NCBI GenBank assembly: GCA_030150305.1
Contig: JASLGD010000030.1
Coordinates: forward strand, 1-7,021
Direction: 5' to 3'
Source of the DNA: Caldimonas sp.
GTDB lineage: Bacteria; Pseudomonadota; Gammaproteobacteria; Burkholderiales; Burkholderiaceae_C
DNA: 7,021 nt
Below are positions 1-6,345 of the stretch, piece by piece. The notes below the pieces were generated by a model. That model saw only the letters and a list, made by a program, of their open reading frames with translations, was not told where the DNA came from and searched no databases. A program made the translations under genes and the position numbers. Positions within the stretch are counted from its first letter, which is position 1. Every line of letters starts with the position of its first letter.

Positions 1-68
1 TGCGCCAGTGGGTGCCGCCAGCCCTTTTGCGCTACGTCTTCGCCGTCCAGCGGCGGCTCGGCAAGTGA
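1..68 (+). CDS. C-terminal tail of an upstream gene, product unknown (partial)
   Basis: Reading from base 3, the window opens with 21 sense codons ending in TGA at 66-68. The encoded tail contains RQWVPPALLRYVF and finishes with the basic stretch QRRLGK. GC-rich third positions and the absence of earlier stops fit a real gene end, and the gene lies on the same strand as everything downstream, so it probably belongs to the same polysaccharide locus. Too little is visible to name a family. A glycosyltransferase or other cluster enzyme is possible from context only. Confidence 0.5.
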   Translation, partial: RQWVPPALLRYVFAVQRRLGK

Positions 69-88
69 AATCTCCGCCTTCGCAGCGG

Positions 89-120
89 CCCGCCAGCGCG
101 CTCGCTCGCTTCATCGCATG
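89..120 (+). repeat. Copy A of a short near-repeat shared by two intergenic gaps
   Basis: This stretch matches 1709-1741 at 28 of 32 positions, with one extra base in the other copy. Both begin CCCGCCAGCG and end TCGCATG. Here the terminal ATG is the proposed start of the Wzy-like gene. Just upstream, CCGCCTTCGC at 75-84 matches the reverse complement of 1691-1700 at 9 of 10 positions. It may be a fragment of a dispersed intergenic repeat or chance similarity in GC-rich DNA; only a genome-wide search would tell. Confidence 0.35.
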
Positions 121-1644
121 CTGATCAACGCCAAGGCGCTCGCGTTCGTGCTGCTCTTCGCGACGGCGATCTTCGTCCTCGCGAAGCCGCTCTGCCTGCG
201 CTTCATGGCTCCCGAGGACTTCACGCGGCGGCGCGCGGTCTGGTTCTATCTCACGATCGCCTCGTTCCTGCTGCCGAACTACTGGCTGTTCCTGCTCGTC
301 GCGGCGCCGGTGATCGTCTGGGCCGGCATCAAGGACTCGTCGCCGCTCGCGCTCTATCTGCTGCTCTTCTTCGTGACGCCGCCGTACGAGATCCCGATCC
401 CGACGGTGCTGATCGGCCAGCTGTTCGCGATGACGCCGGCGCGCGTCCTCGACCTGCTGATCCTCGTGCCCGCGGTGTGCATCCACCTCGGTCGCGCCGC
501 TCGCGGCGAGCGCCTTCGCCTCGGCCTCCTCGATTGGGCGCTGCTCGCCTACGGCGCCCTGCAGCTGGCGCTCTTCGTGCCGTACGAGTCGGGCACCAAC
601 ACGCTGCGGCGGGCGTTCCTGTTCCTGCTCGACACGTACCTCGTCTACTTCGCGTTCACCAGGCTGCTCACGAGCAAGCGCGACTTCGCCGATGCGATGA
701 GCGCGCTGACCCTGGCCGTCGCGATCTTCGCGCCGATCGCGATCTTCGAGTCGATGCGCGGATGGCTCCTCTACACCGGCGTCGTCGAGGCCTGGGGCTA
801 TCCCAACGTGTTCGCCTGGCTGTTCCGCGGCGAGGCGCTGCGGGCGCAGGCGGCTGCGGGCCACTCGATCGTGCTCGGCTGTCTGTGCACCCTCGCGCTC
901 GGCTTCTGGATGTACCTGCGGCAGTACCAGACGTCGAAGACGACCAACGTCGCCTTCTTCGCCCTCATGTTCGCGTGCCTCGTGGTGACGTACGCGCGCG
1001 GGCCGTGGGTCAGCGCCGTCGTCGTGCTCGGCGTCGCGGTCATGCTCGGCGCCCGCAACGCGATCGAGATGATCAAGCTGACGTCGGTGCCGGCGTTGAT
1101 CGCGGTGGCCGCGATCGCGTCGCCGTTCGGCTCGCGCATCCTCGAGTTCCTCCCCTTCGTCGGCAGCGGCGCGCAGGACACCGTCGGCCTGCGCGAGCAG
1201 CTCGCCGAGACGTCGTGGCGGCTGATCCAGCAGAACCCGTGGTTCGGGAACCCGTTCGTGCTGCTCGACATGGAGAACCTGCGCACCGGCGACGGCATCA
1301 TCGATCTCGTCAACGCCTACGCGCAGGTCGCGCTGTTCTACGGCCTGATCGGGCTCGGCCTCTTCGTCGTCGTCTACCTGGGAGCGCTCTACAAGTCGTA
1401 CGTCACGCTGCGGCGCTCGCTCGCCGCCGGAGATGCCGAGATGGTCTGGCTCGGGGCGGCGCTGATCGCGAGCATGGTGTCGTCGCTGCTGCTGATGGCG
1501 ACCTCGGGACATCTCTGGGTCGAGTGGATCTGCGCCGGGCTCCTCACCGCCTACGCCCGCCTGCACGTCGCCGCGCGTGTCGAGACCGCGCCGGTGCAGC
1601 GGGCTCCCAGCACCCTTCGATCGCGGCCGCGGGTGGCGGCCTGA
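118..1644 (+). CDS. Wzy/O-antigen-ligase family membrane protein, probable exopolysaccharide polymerase
   Basis: This 508-residue integral membrane protein probably joins lipid-linked repeat units in the periplasm. About 13 to 14 hydrophobic segments are visible, for example near residues 4-22, 43-70, 108-124, 166-182, 195-212, 249-266, 277-311, 322-337, 401-424 and 444-482. Family marks are RAQAAAGHSIVLG (242-254), ARGPWVSA (293-300) and a large loop around 338-398 with SWRLIQQNPWFG (366-377), which would be the periplasmic loop of the Wzy_C/O-antigen ligase fold. The segment VNAYAQVALFYGLIG (398-412) fits the WaaL motif H[NSQ]x9Gxx[GTY] except that the His is Val398. Together with the flippase next door, this favours a polymerase over a lipid A-core ligase. 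ATG 118 is the first start after the upstream stop in this frame and retains the first membrane segment, but no convincing ribosome binding site precedes it. The last 25 residues are a polar, basic tail. The family call is firm; the polymerase versus ligase choice is inference. Confidence 0.88.
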   Translation: MLINAKALAFVLLFATAIFVLAKPLCLRFMAPEDFTRRRAVWFYLTIASFLLPNYWLFLLVAAPVIVWAGIKDSSPLALYLLLFFVTPPYEIPIPTVLIGQLFAMTPARVLDLLILVPAVCIHLGRAARGERLRLGLLDWALLAYGALQLALFVPYESGTNTLRRAFLFLLDTYLVYFAFTRLLTSKRDFADAMSALTLAVAIFAPIAIFESMRGWLLYTGVVEAWGYPNVFAWLFRGEALRAQAAAGHSIVLGCLCTLALGFWMYLRQYQTSKTTNVAFFALMFACLVVTYARGPWVSAVVVLGVAVMLGARNAIEMIKLTSVPALIAVAAIASPFGSRILEFLPFVGSGAQDTVGLREQLAETSWRLIQQNPWFGNPFVLLDMENLRTGDGIIDLVNAYAQVALFYGLIGLGLFVVVYLGALYKSYVTLRRSLAAGDAEMVWLGAALIASMVSSLLLMATSGHLWVEWICAGLLTAYARLHVAARVETAPVQRAPSTLRSRPRVAA

Positions 1645-1695
1645 TCGCTGGGCGGAGACCTCGATTGGCCCTTCGACGGCTGCGCGTCGCGTGAA

Positions 1696-1714
1696 GGCGG
1701 GGCGCTCCCCCGCC
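1696..1714 (+). other. Perfect GC hairpin in the gap between the polymerase-like and flippase genes
   Basis: GGCGGGG at 1696-1702 is the exact reverse complement of CCCCGCC at 1708-1714, giving a 7-bp stem with a 5-base loop (CGCTC). It lies 52 bases after the Wzy-like stop. No T-run follows, so it is a poor fit to an intrinsic terminator. It could be a pause site, an mRNA stability element or part of a repeat. Its right arm overlaps the start of near-repeat copy B. Confidence 0.35.
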
Positions 1715-1741
1715 AGCGACGCTGCCTCGCTCCTTCGCATG
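1709..1741 (+). repeat. Copy B of the short near-repeat shared by two intergenic gaps
   Basis: This copy aligns with 89-120 at 28 of 32 positions, with one extra A at 1719. It also ends in TCGCATG, but its ATG at 1739 is out of frame with the flippase and opens only a 12-codon frame rich in Arg, which ends at TGA 1775-1777 across the flippase start. The copy sits in the 129-base gap, which otherwise holds two hairpins and a ribosome binding site. Confidence 0.35.
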
Positions 1742-1744
1742 CCT

Positions 1745-1760
1745 CGCCGCAGGCGCGGCG
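1745..1760 (+). other. Small hairpin immediately upstream of the flippase ribosome binding site
   Basis: CGCCGC at 1745-1750 pairs exactly with GCGGCG at 1755-1760 around the loop AGGC. The 3' arm ends two bases before the AAGGG at 1762-1766 that probably recruits ribosomes to the flippase. The position could affect initiation, but six-base GC stems are common by chance at this composition. Confidence 0.3.
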
Positions 1761-1761
1761 C

Positions 1762-1766
1762 AAGGG
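1762..1766 (+). promoter_or_regulatory. Ribosome binding site of the flippase gene
   Basis: AAGGG lies seven bases before ATG 1774 and partly matches the Shine-Dalgarno consensus. It supports 1774 as the flippase start over the out-of-frame ATG at 1739. Confidence 0.5.
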
Positions 1767-1773
1767 CGCGTTC

Positions 1774-3054
1774 ATGAGCCTGCGACTCGCTGCTTCCGCC
1801 GGCATGGTGCAGACCGTGGCCGGCATGGTGCTCGGCTTCCTGAGCATCAAGATCACGTCGGTCTACCTCGGGCCCGCCGGCCTCGGAACGCTCGGCCAGC
1901 TCAGCTACTTCGTCGCCCTCACGCAAGGCGTGCTCGCCGCGGGGCTGCACACCGGGCTCGTTCGCCGCACCGCCGAGCTGGGCGACGACCGCGTCGCCCG
2001 CGAGCGCGTGATCTCGACGATCCTGCGGCTGTTCCTCGGGCTCGGCATCGCCGTCTCGCTCGGCATCGCGCTCGCATCGCGCTGGCTCGCCGCCCAGCTG
2101 CTGCGCGACCCGCAGCTCGCGTTCGCGCTCGTCGTCACCGCCGGCGTGTTCGTGTTCAGCCTCGTCACGATGGTGATCACCGCGTGCGCGATGGGCGCCA
2201 AGGACTTCTGGACCCCGGCGCTGATCAACGTCGGCAGCGCCGCGTCGAGCTTCCTGCTGATCGCCGCGCTGTCGCCGCGCTTCGGGCTCCGCGGCGGGCT
2301 CGTCGCGACTGCGGTGCTGCCGCTCGCGACGTGCGCCCTCGCCCTGACGCTCGCCCGCCGCCAGCCCTGGTGGCCGCGGCGCGTGCTCTCGCATGGCTTC
2401 GCGGGTCGCGAGATTCCCGGGGTCGCGTCGTTCGTTCCGATGGCCGTGATCACCGCCGTCGGCACGCCGCTGCTGCAGCTCGTCATCCGCGACAGCATCA
2501 TCGAGCACTCGGGGATGACGTCGGTCGGCCTGTTGCAAGGCGTCATGCGCATCTCCGACATGTACCTCGGCCTGGCGACCGGCGTCGTCTCGATGTACTT
2601 CTTCCCGCGCTTCAGCGAGATCCGAGATCCAGCCGAGCTGAAGCGGGAGATGTGGCGGGGCGTGGTGGTCGTCATCCCGCTCGTCGCCGGCGCCAGCGCG
2701 CTCATCTACCTGCTGCGCGACTGGCTCGTCCACCTCATCTTCGCCGCCGAGTTCTTCCCGATGCGCGACCTGTTCGGCTGGCAGATGGCCGGCAACACGC
2801 TGAAGATGGTGAGCCTGCTGTTCGGGTTCGTGCTCCTCGCCAAGTCGAGCGCGGTCGCGATGGCCGGCGTCGAGCTCGCGTCGCTCGTCGTCTGGTGGCT
2901 CCTCGCGACCGCGCTGATCGGCGACCACGGCGTCATCGGCGCGCCGCAGGCGTACACCGCGACGTACGCGCTGTATTCGCTGATCGTGGTCGTCGGCGCG
3001 CTCGTCGTCGTCAGGCGGATGGAAGCGGTTCCAGCCGCTCGCGCCGTGAGCTGA
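1774..3054 (+). CDS. WzxE-like lipid-linked oligosaccharide flippase
   Basis: This 426-residue polytopic protein of the MOP/PST flippase superfamily would turn undecaprenyl-linked repeat units from the cytoplasmic to the periplasmic face of the inner membrane. From memory of E. coli WzxE (about 416 residues), matching blocks occur in the same order: YLGPAGLGTLGQ (31-42), MAVITAVGTPLLQ (223-235), VGLLQGVMRISDMYL (251-265), MRDLFGWQMAGNTLK (330-344), FGFVLLAKS (350-358) and GAPQAYTATY (389-398). Hydrophobic segments cover most of the length, with charged breaks near 64-80, 195-214 and 282-296. The length is full and the stop is intact. ATG 1774 has AAGGG seven bases upstream and begins right at the conserved N-terminal helix. 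It is separated from the Wzy-like gene by 129 bases and from the next gene by 22. Resemblance to WzxE rather than to divergent O-antigen Wzx proteins is clear, but it does not imply enterobacterial common antigen; the substrate is unknown. Confidence 0.92.
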   Translation: MSLRLAASAGMVQTVAGMVLGFLSIKITSVYLGPAGLGTLGQLSYFVALTQGVLAAGLHTGLVRRTAELGDDRVARERVISTILRLFLGLGIAVSLGIALASRWLAAQLLRDPQLAFALVVTAGVFVFSLVTMVITACAMGAKDFWTPALINVGSAASSFLLIAALSPRFGLRGGLVATAVLPLATCALALTLARRQPWWPRRVLSHGFAGREIPGVASFVPMAVITAVGTPLLQLVIRDSIIEHSGMTSVGLLQGVMRISDMYLGLATGVVSMYFFPRFSEIRDPAELKREMWRGVVVVIPLVAGASALIYLLRDWLVHLIFAAEFFPMRDLFGWQMAGNTLKMVSLLFGFVLLAKSSAVAMAGVELASLVVWWLLATALIGDHGVIGAPQAYTATYALYSLIVVVGALVVVRRMEAVPAARAVS

Positions 3055-3076
3055 CGGGCGATCGAGCCGCCAGCCC

Positions 3077-5101
3077 ATGCCCGCGTTCTTCGTCGCCATC
3101 GTCAACTATCGAACGGCGCCGCTCGTCGTCGAGTGCCTGCAGTCGCTCGCGCCGCAGGTCGCGATCCTGCGCGGCGGCCGCGTCATCGTGGTCGACAACG
3201 CGTCGGGCGACGATTCGGTCGAGCACCTGCGCGCAGCGATCGATCGCCACGGCTGGGGCGACTGGGCCGAGGCGATCGCGCTGCCGCGCAACGGCGGCTT
3301 CGCGTACGGCAACAACCGCGCGATCGAGCGCGTGCGCGAGCTCGATCCGACGTTCGCGTCGATCCTGTTCCTCAACCCGGACACGGTCGTCTGCCCTGGC
3401 GCGCTGCGCGCTCTGCTCAGCGACCTCGAGTCGCATCGCGAGGTCGGCATCGTCGGCGCGACGATCGTCGACGAGCACGGTGCGCGTCAGCGCAGCGCGC
3501 ACCGGTTCCCTTCGCCGCGCGGCGAGCTCGTCGCCGCGTCGCAGCTCGGCATCGCCGCGCGCCTGCTCGGCCTGGGCGAGCTCGCCGGTCCGGCGAACGA
3601 GCGCTCGCATCGGTGCGACTGGGTGTCGGGCGCGTGCTTCGCGGTGCGACGCGAGGTGCTCGACGCCATCGGCGGTCTCGACGAGGGCTTCTTCCTCTAT
3701 TTCGAGGAGGTCGACTTCTGTCGCCGCGCGCGCGCCGCGGGATGGACGTGCTGGTACGTCGCCGACGCGCGCGTCCTCCATCGCGAGGGTGCCTCGACCG
3801 GCATCGGCGAGGTCGCGCGGCGGCGCCCGCCGTACTGGTTCGCGTCGCGGCGCCGGTTCTTCGCGAAGGCGTACGGCACGCTCGGGCTGGTCGCGGCGGA
3901 CGTGCTCTGGGCGATCGGTCGCGCCAGCTTTCTCTTGCGACGCGCGATCGGTCTCGGCGGCGCAGCGAAGCTCGATCGCGTGCCGCCGCGCTTCGCGCTC
4001 GACCTGCTCGCCGGCGACGCCAAGGCGATTGCGCGCGGCGATCTGCGCGCCATCGCTCGCGATCCCGCGCAGTCGCCCCGAGGCGCGCCCGTGATCGCTT
4101 CACCGCGGACGAGCGACGCCGGTGCCAGCGGCTTCGGCGTCGTCGCGATCGGCCGCAACGAGGGCGAGCGGCTGCGCCGCTGCCTCGAGGCCGTCGTCGG
4201 CGCCGCGAGCCACGTCGTGTACGTCGACTCGGGCTCGAGCGACGGCTCGGTCGAGCTCGCGCGGCGGCTCGGCGCCGAAGTCGTCGCGCTCGACATGCGG
4301 CAGCCGTTCACGGCGGCGCGCGCGCGCAACGCCGGCTGGCGCGCCTTGCTCGCGACGGCGCCGACGCTTGCCTACGTGCAGTTCGTCGACGGCGATTGCG
4401 AGATCGTCGGCGGCTGGCTCGACGCCGCTCGCGGGTTCCTCGACGGCCACGCCGACGTCGCCGCGGTCGCCGGACGCAACCGCGAGCGCTTCCCGGAGCG
4501 CTCGATCTACAACCTGCTCTGCGACATCGAGTGGGGCAGCGGCGTCGCCGGGCCGGCGAAGGCGTGCGGCGGCAATGCGATGATGCGGGTCGCCGCGTTG
4601 CGGCAGTCGGGCGGCTTCCTCGAGTCGCTGATCGCCGGCGAGGAGCCCGAGCTGTGCGTGCGCATGCGCTCCGCCGGCTGGCGCATCTGGCGGCTCGACG
4701 ACGAGATGACGCTGCACGACGCGGCCATGACGCGGTTCGGCCAATGGTGGAAACGCTCGATGCGGACCGGCTTCAGCTACGCCGAGGGCGCGAGCCTGCA
4801 CGGCGCGCCGCCCGAGCGGCACTGGGTGCGCGAGTCGCGCAGCGCCTGGCTGTGGGGCTTCGCGTTGCCGATCGCGATCGTCGCGGCGACCGCGATCGGC
4901 GGACCGGTGGTGCTGCTCGCGGCGGTGATGTATCCGCTGCAGGTGCTGCGGCTCTATCTGCGCTCGACCGGCTTGCCGCGCGGCCGGCTCGCGCGCGCGG
5001 CATTCCTCGTCCTCGGCAAGTTCCCCGAGGCAGCCGGGCAGATCAAGTTCCTCCTCCATCGCTGGTCCGGAACGCACGGCCGGCTGATCGAATACAAGTG
5101 A
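3077..5101 (+). CDS. Double-domain GT2 glycosyltransferase (rhamnosyltransferase-like GT2 fused to a second GT2)
   Basis: This 674-residue protein carries two complete but dissimilar family 2 glycosyltransferases. Domain 1 (about 4-265) resembles the WbbL/rhamnosyltransferase group: VAIVNYRTAPLVVECLQSL (6-24), VVDNASGDDS (38-47), NGGFAYGNN (72-80), the NPD metal-binding site (100-102), DWVSGACFAVRR (181-192) and GGLDEGFFLYFEEVDFCRRA (199-218). A linker of about 85 residues follows. Domain 2 (about 352-674) has GVVAIGRNEGERLRRCL (354-370), VDSGSSDGS (383-391), FTAARARNAG (411-420), the DGD site (438-440), KACGGNAMMRV (495-505), GEEPELCVRMRSAGW (521-535) and TLHDAAMTRFGQWWKR (545-560). One or two membrane segments lie at about 592-625 and the tail ends LIEYK. 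Both domains keep their catalytic acidic residues, so both are probably active and each may add one sugar. ATG 3077 lies 22 bases after the flippase stop, just before the first beta strand, and lacks a clear Shine-Dalgarno. A possible internal start lies at 4091. Sugar specificity cannot be read from the sequence. Confidence 0.9.
   Translation: MPAFFVAIVNYRTAPLVVECLQSLAPQVAILRGGRVIVVDNASGDDSVEHLRAAIDRHGWGDWAEAIALPRNGGFAYGNNRAIERVRELDPTFASILFLNPDTVVCPGALRALLSDLESHREVGIVGATIVDEHGARQRSAHRFPSPRGELVAASQLGIAARLLGLGELAGPANERSHRCDWVSGACFAVRREVLDAIGGLDEGFFLYFEEVDFCRRARAAGWTCWYVADARVLHREGASTGIGEVARRRPPYWFASRRRFFAKAYGTLGLVAADVLWAIGRASFLLRRAIGLGGAAKLDRVPPRFALDLLAGDAKAIARGDLRAIARDPAQSPRGAPVIASPRTSDAGASGFGVVAIGRNEGERLRRCLEAVVGAASHVVYVDSGSSDGSVELARRLGAEVVALDMRQPFTAARARNAGWRALLATAPTLAYVQFVDGDCEIVGGWLDAARGFLDGHADVAAVAGRNRERFPERSIYNLLCDIEWGSGVAGPAKACGGNAMMRVAALRQSGGFLESLIAGEEPELCVRMRSAGWRIWRLDDEMTLHDAAMTRFGQWWKRSMRTGFSYAEGASLHGAPPERHWVRESRSAWLWGFALPIAIVAATAIGGPVVLLAAVMYPLQVLRLYLRSTGLPRGRLARAAFLVLGKFPEAAGQIKFLLHRWSGTHGRLIEYK
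4080..4093 (+). promoter_or_regulatory. Candidate internal ribosome binding site and GTG start at the GT2-GT2 junction
   Basis: GAGG at 4080-4083 is followed seven bases later by an in-frame GTG at 4091-4093 (Val339 of the fused protein). This falls in the linker, 13 residues before the first strand of the second GT2 domain. The arrangement is what a separate second gene would have, and its spacing equals that at the starts at 1774 and 6342. It may permit production of the second domain alone (336 residues) or be a relic of gene fusion. GAGG followed by GTG is also common in GC-rich coding DNA. Confidence 0.35.
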
Positions 5102-6345
5102 GCGCGTCACCCGTGGCCGAGCGCTCGCGTGTCGCGTACCTGGTCAACCACTATCCGGCGGTGAGCCACAGCTTCATCCGGCGCGAGATCCTCGCGCTCG
5201 AGCGGCACGGCATCGCGGTCGAGCGGATCGCGCTGCGCGGCTGGGACGGTGCGCTCGCCGATCCCGAGGACGAGCGTGAACGCGCGCGGACGCGCTTCGT
5301 GTTGCGCGAGGGCGCGCTCGGCGTGCTCGGGGCGGTGATCGCCGAGGCGCTGGCGCGGCCGGTCGCGTTCCTGCGCGCGCTGCGCCTCGCGACCAGGATG
5401 TCGAGCGGATCCGACCGCTCGCTCGTCTACCACTGGATCTACTGCGCCGAGGCGTGTGTCGTCGCGCGCTGGCTGCGCGCGGCGTCGCTCGACCACGTCC
5501 ACGCGCACTTCGGGACCAACTCCGCCGAGGTCGCGATGCTCGCCGGCGTGCTCGCCCCGGCCGACTACAGCATGACGGTGCACGGCCCCGACGAGTTCGA
5601 CCGGCCGCGCGCGATCGGGCTCGCCGAGAAGATCCGGCGCGCGAGCTTCGTCGTCGCGATCAGCTCGTTCACGCGCAGCCAGCTGTTCCGCTGGGTCGAG
5701 TGGCCGCACTGGGACAAGGTGCACGTCGTCCACTGCGGGCTCGACCGCGGCTTTCACGCCGGCGCTTCGGCGCCGAGCGGCGCGGAAGCGCGCAGGCTCG
5801 TTTGCGTCGGCAGGCTCGGCGAGCAGAAGGGGCATCTCCTGCTGCTCGCCGCGATGCGCCGCGCGTTCGACCGCGGCTGCGTGTTCGACCTCGTCCTCGC
5901 CGGCGACGGCGAGCTGCGCGGCGAGATCGAGCAGCGCGTTCGCGCGCTCGGCCTCGACGGCAACGTCCGCATCACCGGCTGGATCGGCAGCGCCGACGTG
6001 CGCGCCGAGATCGAGGCGGCGCGTGCGCTCGTGCTGCCGAGCTTCGCCGAGGGACTTCCGGTCGTGATCATGGAGGCGATGGCGTTGCGACGGCCGGTCG
6101 TCACGACGTTCGTCGCCGGCATCCCCGAGCTCGTGCTGCCGGGCGAGACCGGCTGGCTCGTCCCCGCCGGCGACGTCGACGCGCTCGCCGCCGCGATCAC
6201 GGCGTGCGTCGAGGCGAGCGACGACACCGTCGCGACGATGGGTGCACGCGCGCGCGAGCGCGTCCTCGAGCGCCACGATGTCGACGTCGAGGCCGGCAAG
6301 CTCGGCAAGCTGCTGCGCCTGCGGCAACCGAGGACGATCGCATGA
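5098..6345 (+). CDS. GT4 family glycosyltransferase, AmsK/WcaL-like
   Basis: This 415-residue GT-B fold retaining glycosyltransferase would transfer a nucleotide-activated sugar to the growing lipid-linked repeat unit in the cytoplasm. The N-terminal domain starts VAYLVNHYPAVSHSFIRREI (12-31), the hallmark opening of AmsK/WcaL-type enzymes from amylovoran and colanic acid synthesis, followed by DHVHAHFGTNSAEVAML (132-148) and SMTVHGPDEFD (158-168). The C-terminal domain has LVCVGRLGEQKGH (234-246; Arg239 and Lys244 are the expected phosphate-binding residues), LAGDGELR (267-274), the E-x7-E donor motif FAEGLPVVIMEAM (316-328; Glu318 and Glu326), and GIPELVLPGETGWLV (341-355). Length is normal. 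The frame stays open far upstream inside the previous gene, but homology begins only here. GTG 5098 overlaps the preceding TGA as GTGA, suggesting translational coupling; GTG 5113 is an alternative. No strong ribosome binding site is visible. The family is certain; donor and acceptor are not known. Confidence 0.92.
   Translation: MSASPVAERSRVAYLVNHYPAVSHSFIRREILALERHGIAVERIALRGWDGALADPEDERERARTRFVLREGALGVLGAVIAEALARPVAFLRALRLATRMSSGSDRSLVYHWIYCAEACVVARWLRAASLDHVHAHFGTNSAEVAMLAGVLAPADYSMTVHGPDEFDRPRAIGLAEKIRRASFVVAISSFTRSQLFRWVEWPHWDKVHVVHCGLDRGFHAGASAPSGAEARRLVCVGRLGEQKGHLLLLAAMRRAFDRGCVFDLVLAGDGELRGEIEQRVRALGLDGNVRITGWIGSADVRAEIEAARALVLPSFAEGLPVVIMEAMALRRPVVTTFVAGIPELVLPGETGWLVPAGDVDALAAAITACVEASDDTVATMGARARERVLERHDVDVEAGKLGKLLRLRQPRTIA
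6330..6334 (+). promoter_or_regulatory. Ribosome binding site of the EpsO-like gene
   Basis: GAGGA lies inside the 3' end of the GT4 gene, seven bases before ATG 6342. It is the best Shine-Dalgarno match in the window and fixes the start of the last gene. Confidence 0.6.

Noticed and set aside
1696..1714. Intrinsic transcription terminator after the polymerase-like gene
   Set aside because: The stem is good but the bases after it (AGCGACGCTG) contain no T-run, and the next gene continues the same pathway on the same strand.
1577..1777. 66-codon plus-strand frame through the gap between the polymerase-like and flippase genes, including a 12-codon frame from ATG 1739
   Set aside because: It starts inside the polymerase-like gene, has no ribosome binding site and gives a basic low-complexity peptide. 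A leader-peptide role for the 12-codon frame cannot be excluded but has no positive support.
14..3076. GCCGCCAGCCC found at 14-24, 2357-2367 and 3066-3076, the last directly before a start codon
   Set aside because: An 11-base GC-rich word recurring three times, twice inside coding sequence, is easily explained by composition and codon bias; it is not a Shine-Dalgarno.
1111..3280. GCGATCGC octamers, resembling the cyanobacterial HIP1 motif
   Set aside because: Only a few copies are visible, in Ala-Ile-Ala type codon contexts expected at this GC content; the proteins do not otherwise point to cyanobacteria.
2184..4094. Plus-strand 636-codon open frame across the flippase and the double-GT2 gene
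   Set aside because: Arg-rich shadow translation with no recognisable domain; it crosses two well-supported genes and their stop-start junction.
3133..5097. Long plus-strand open frame continuous with the GT4 frame, running under the double-GT2 gene
   Set aside because: Its translation before 5098 is low-complexity Arg/Ala-rich with no motifs, while the alternative frame encodes clear GT2 domains. It stays open because stops are rare at this GC content.
4100..6327. Long minus-strand open frames opposite the second GT2 domain and the GT4 gene
   Set aside because: They mirror the codon structure of the strongly supported plus-strand genes and show only biased Arg/Ala/Asp/His composition without family motifs.
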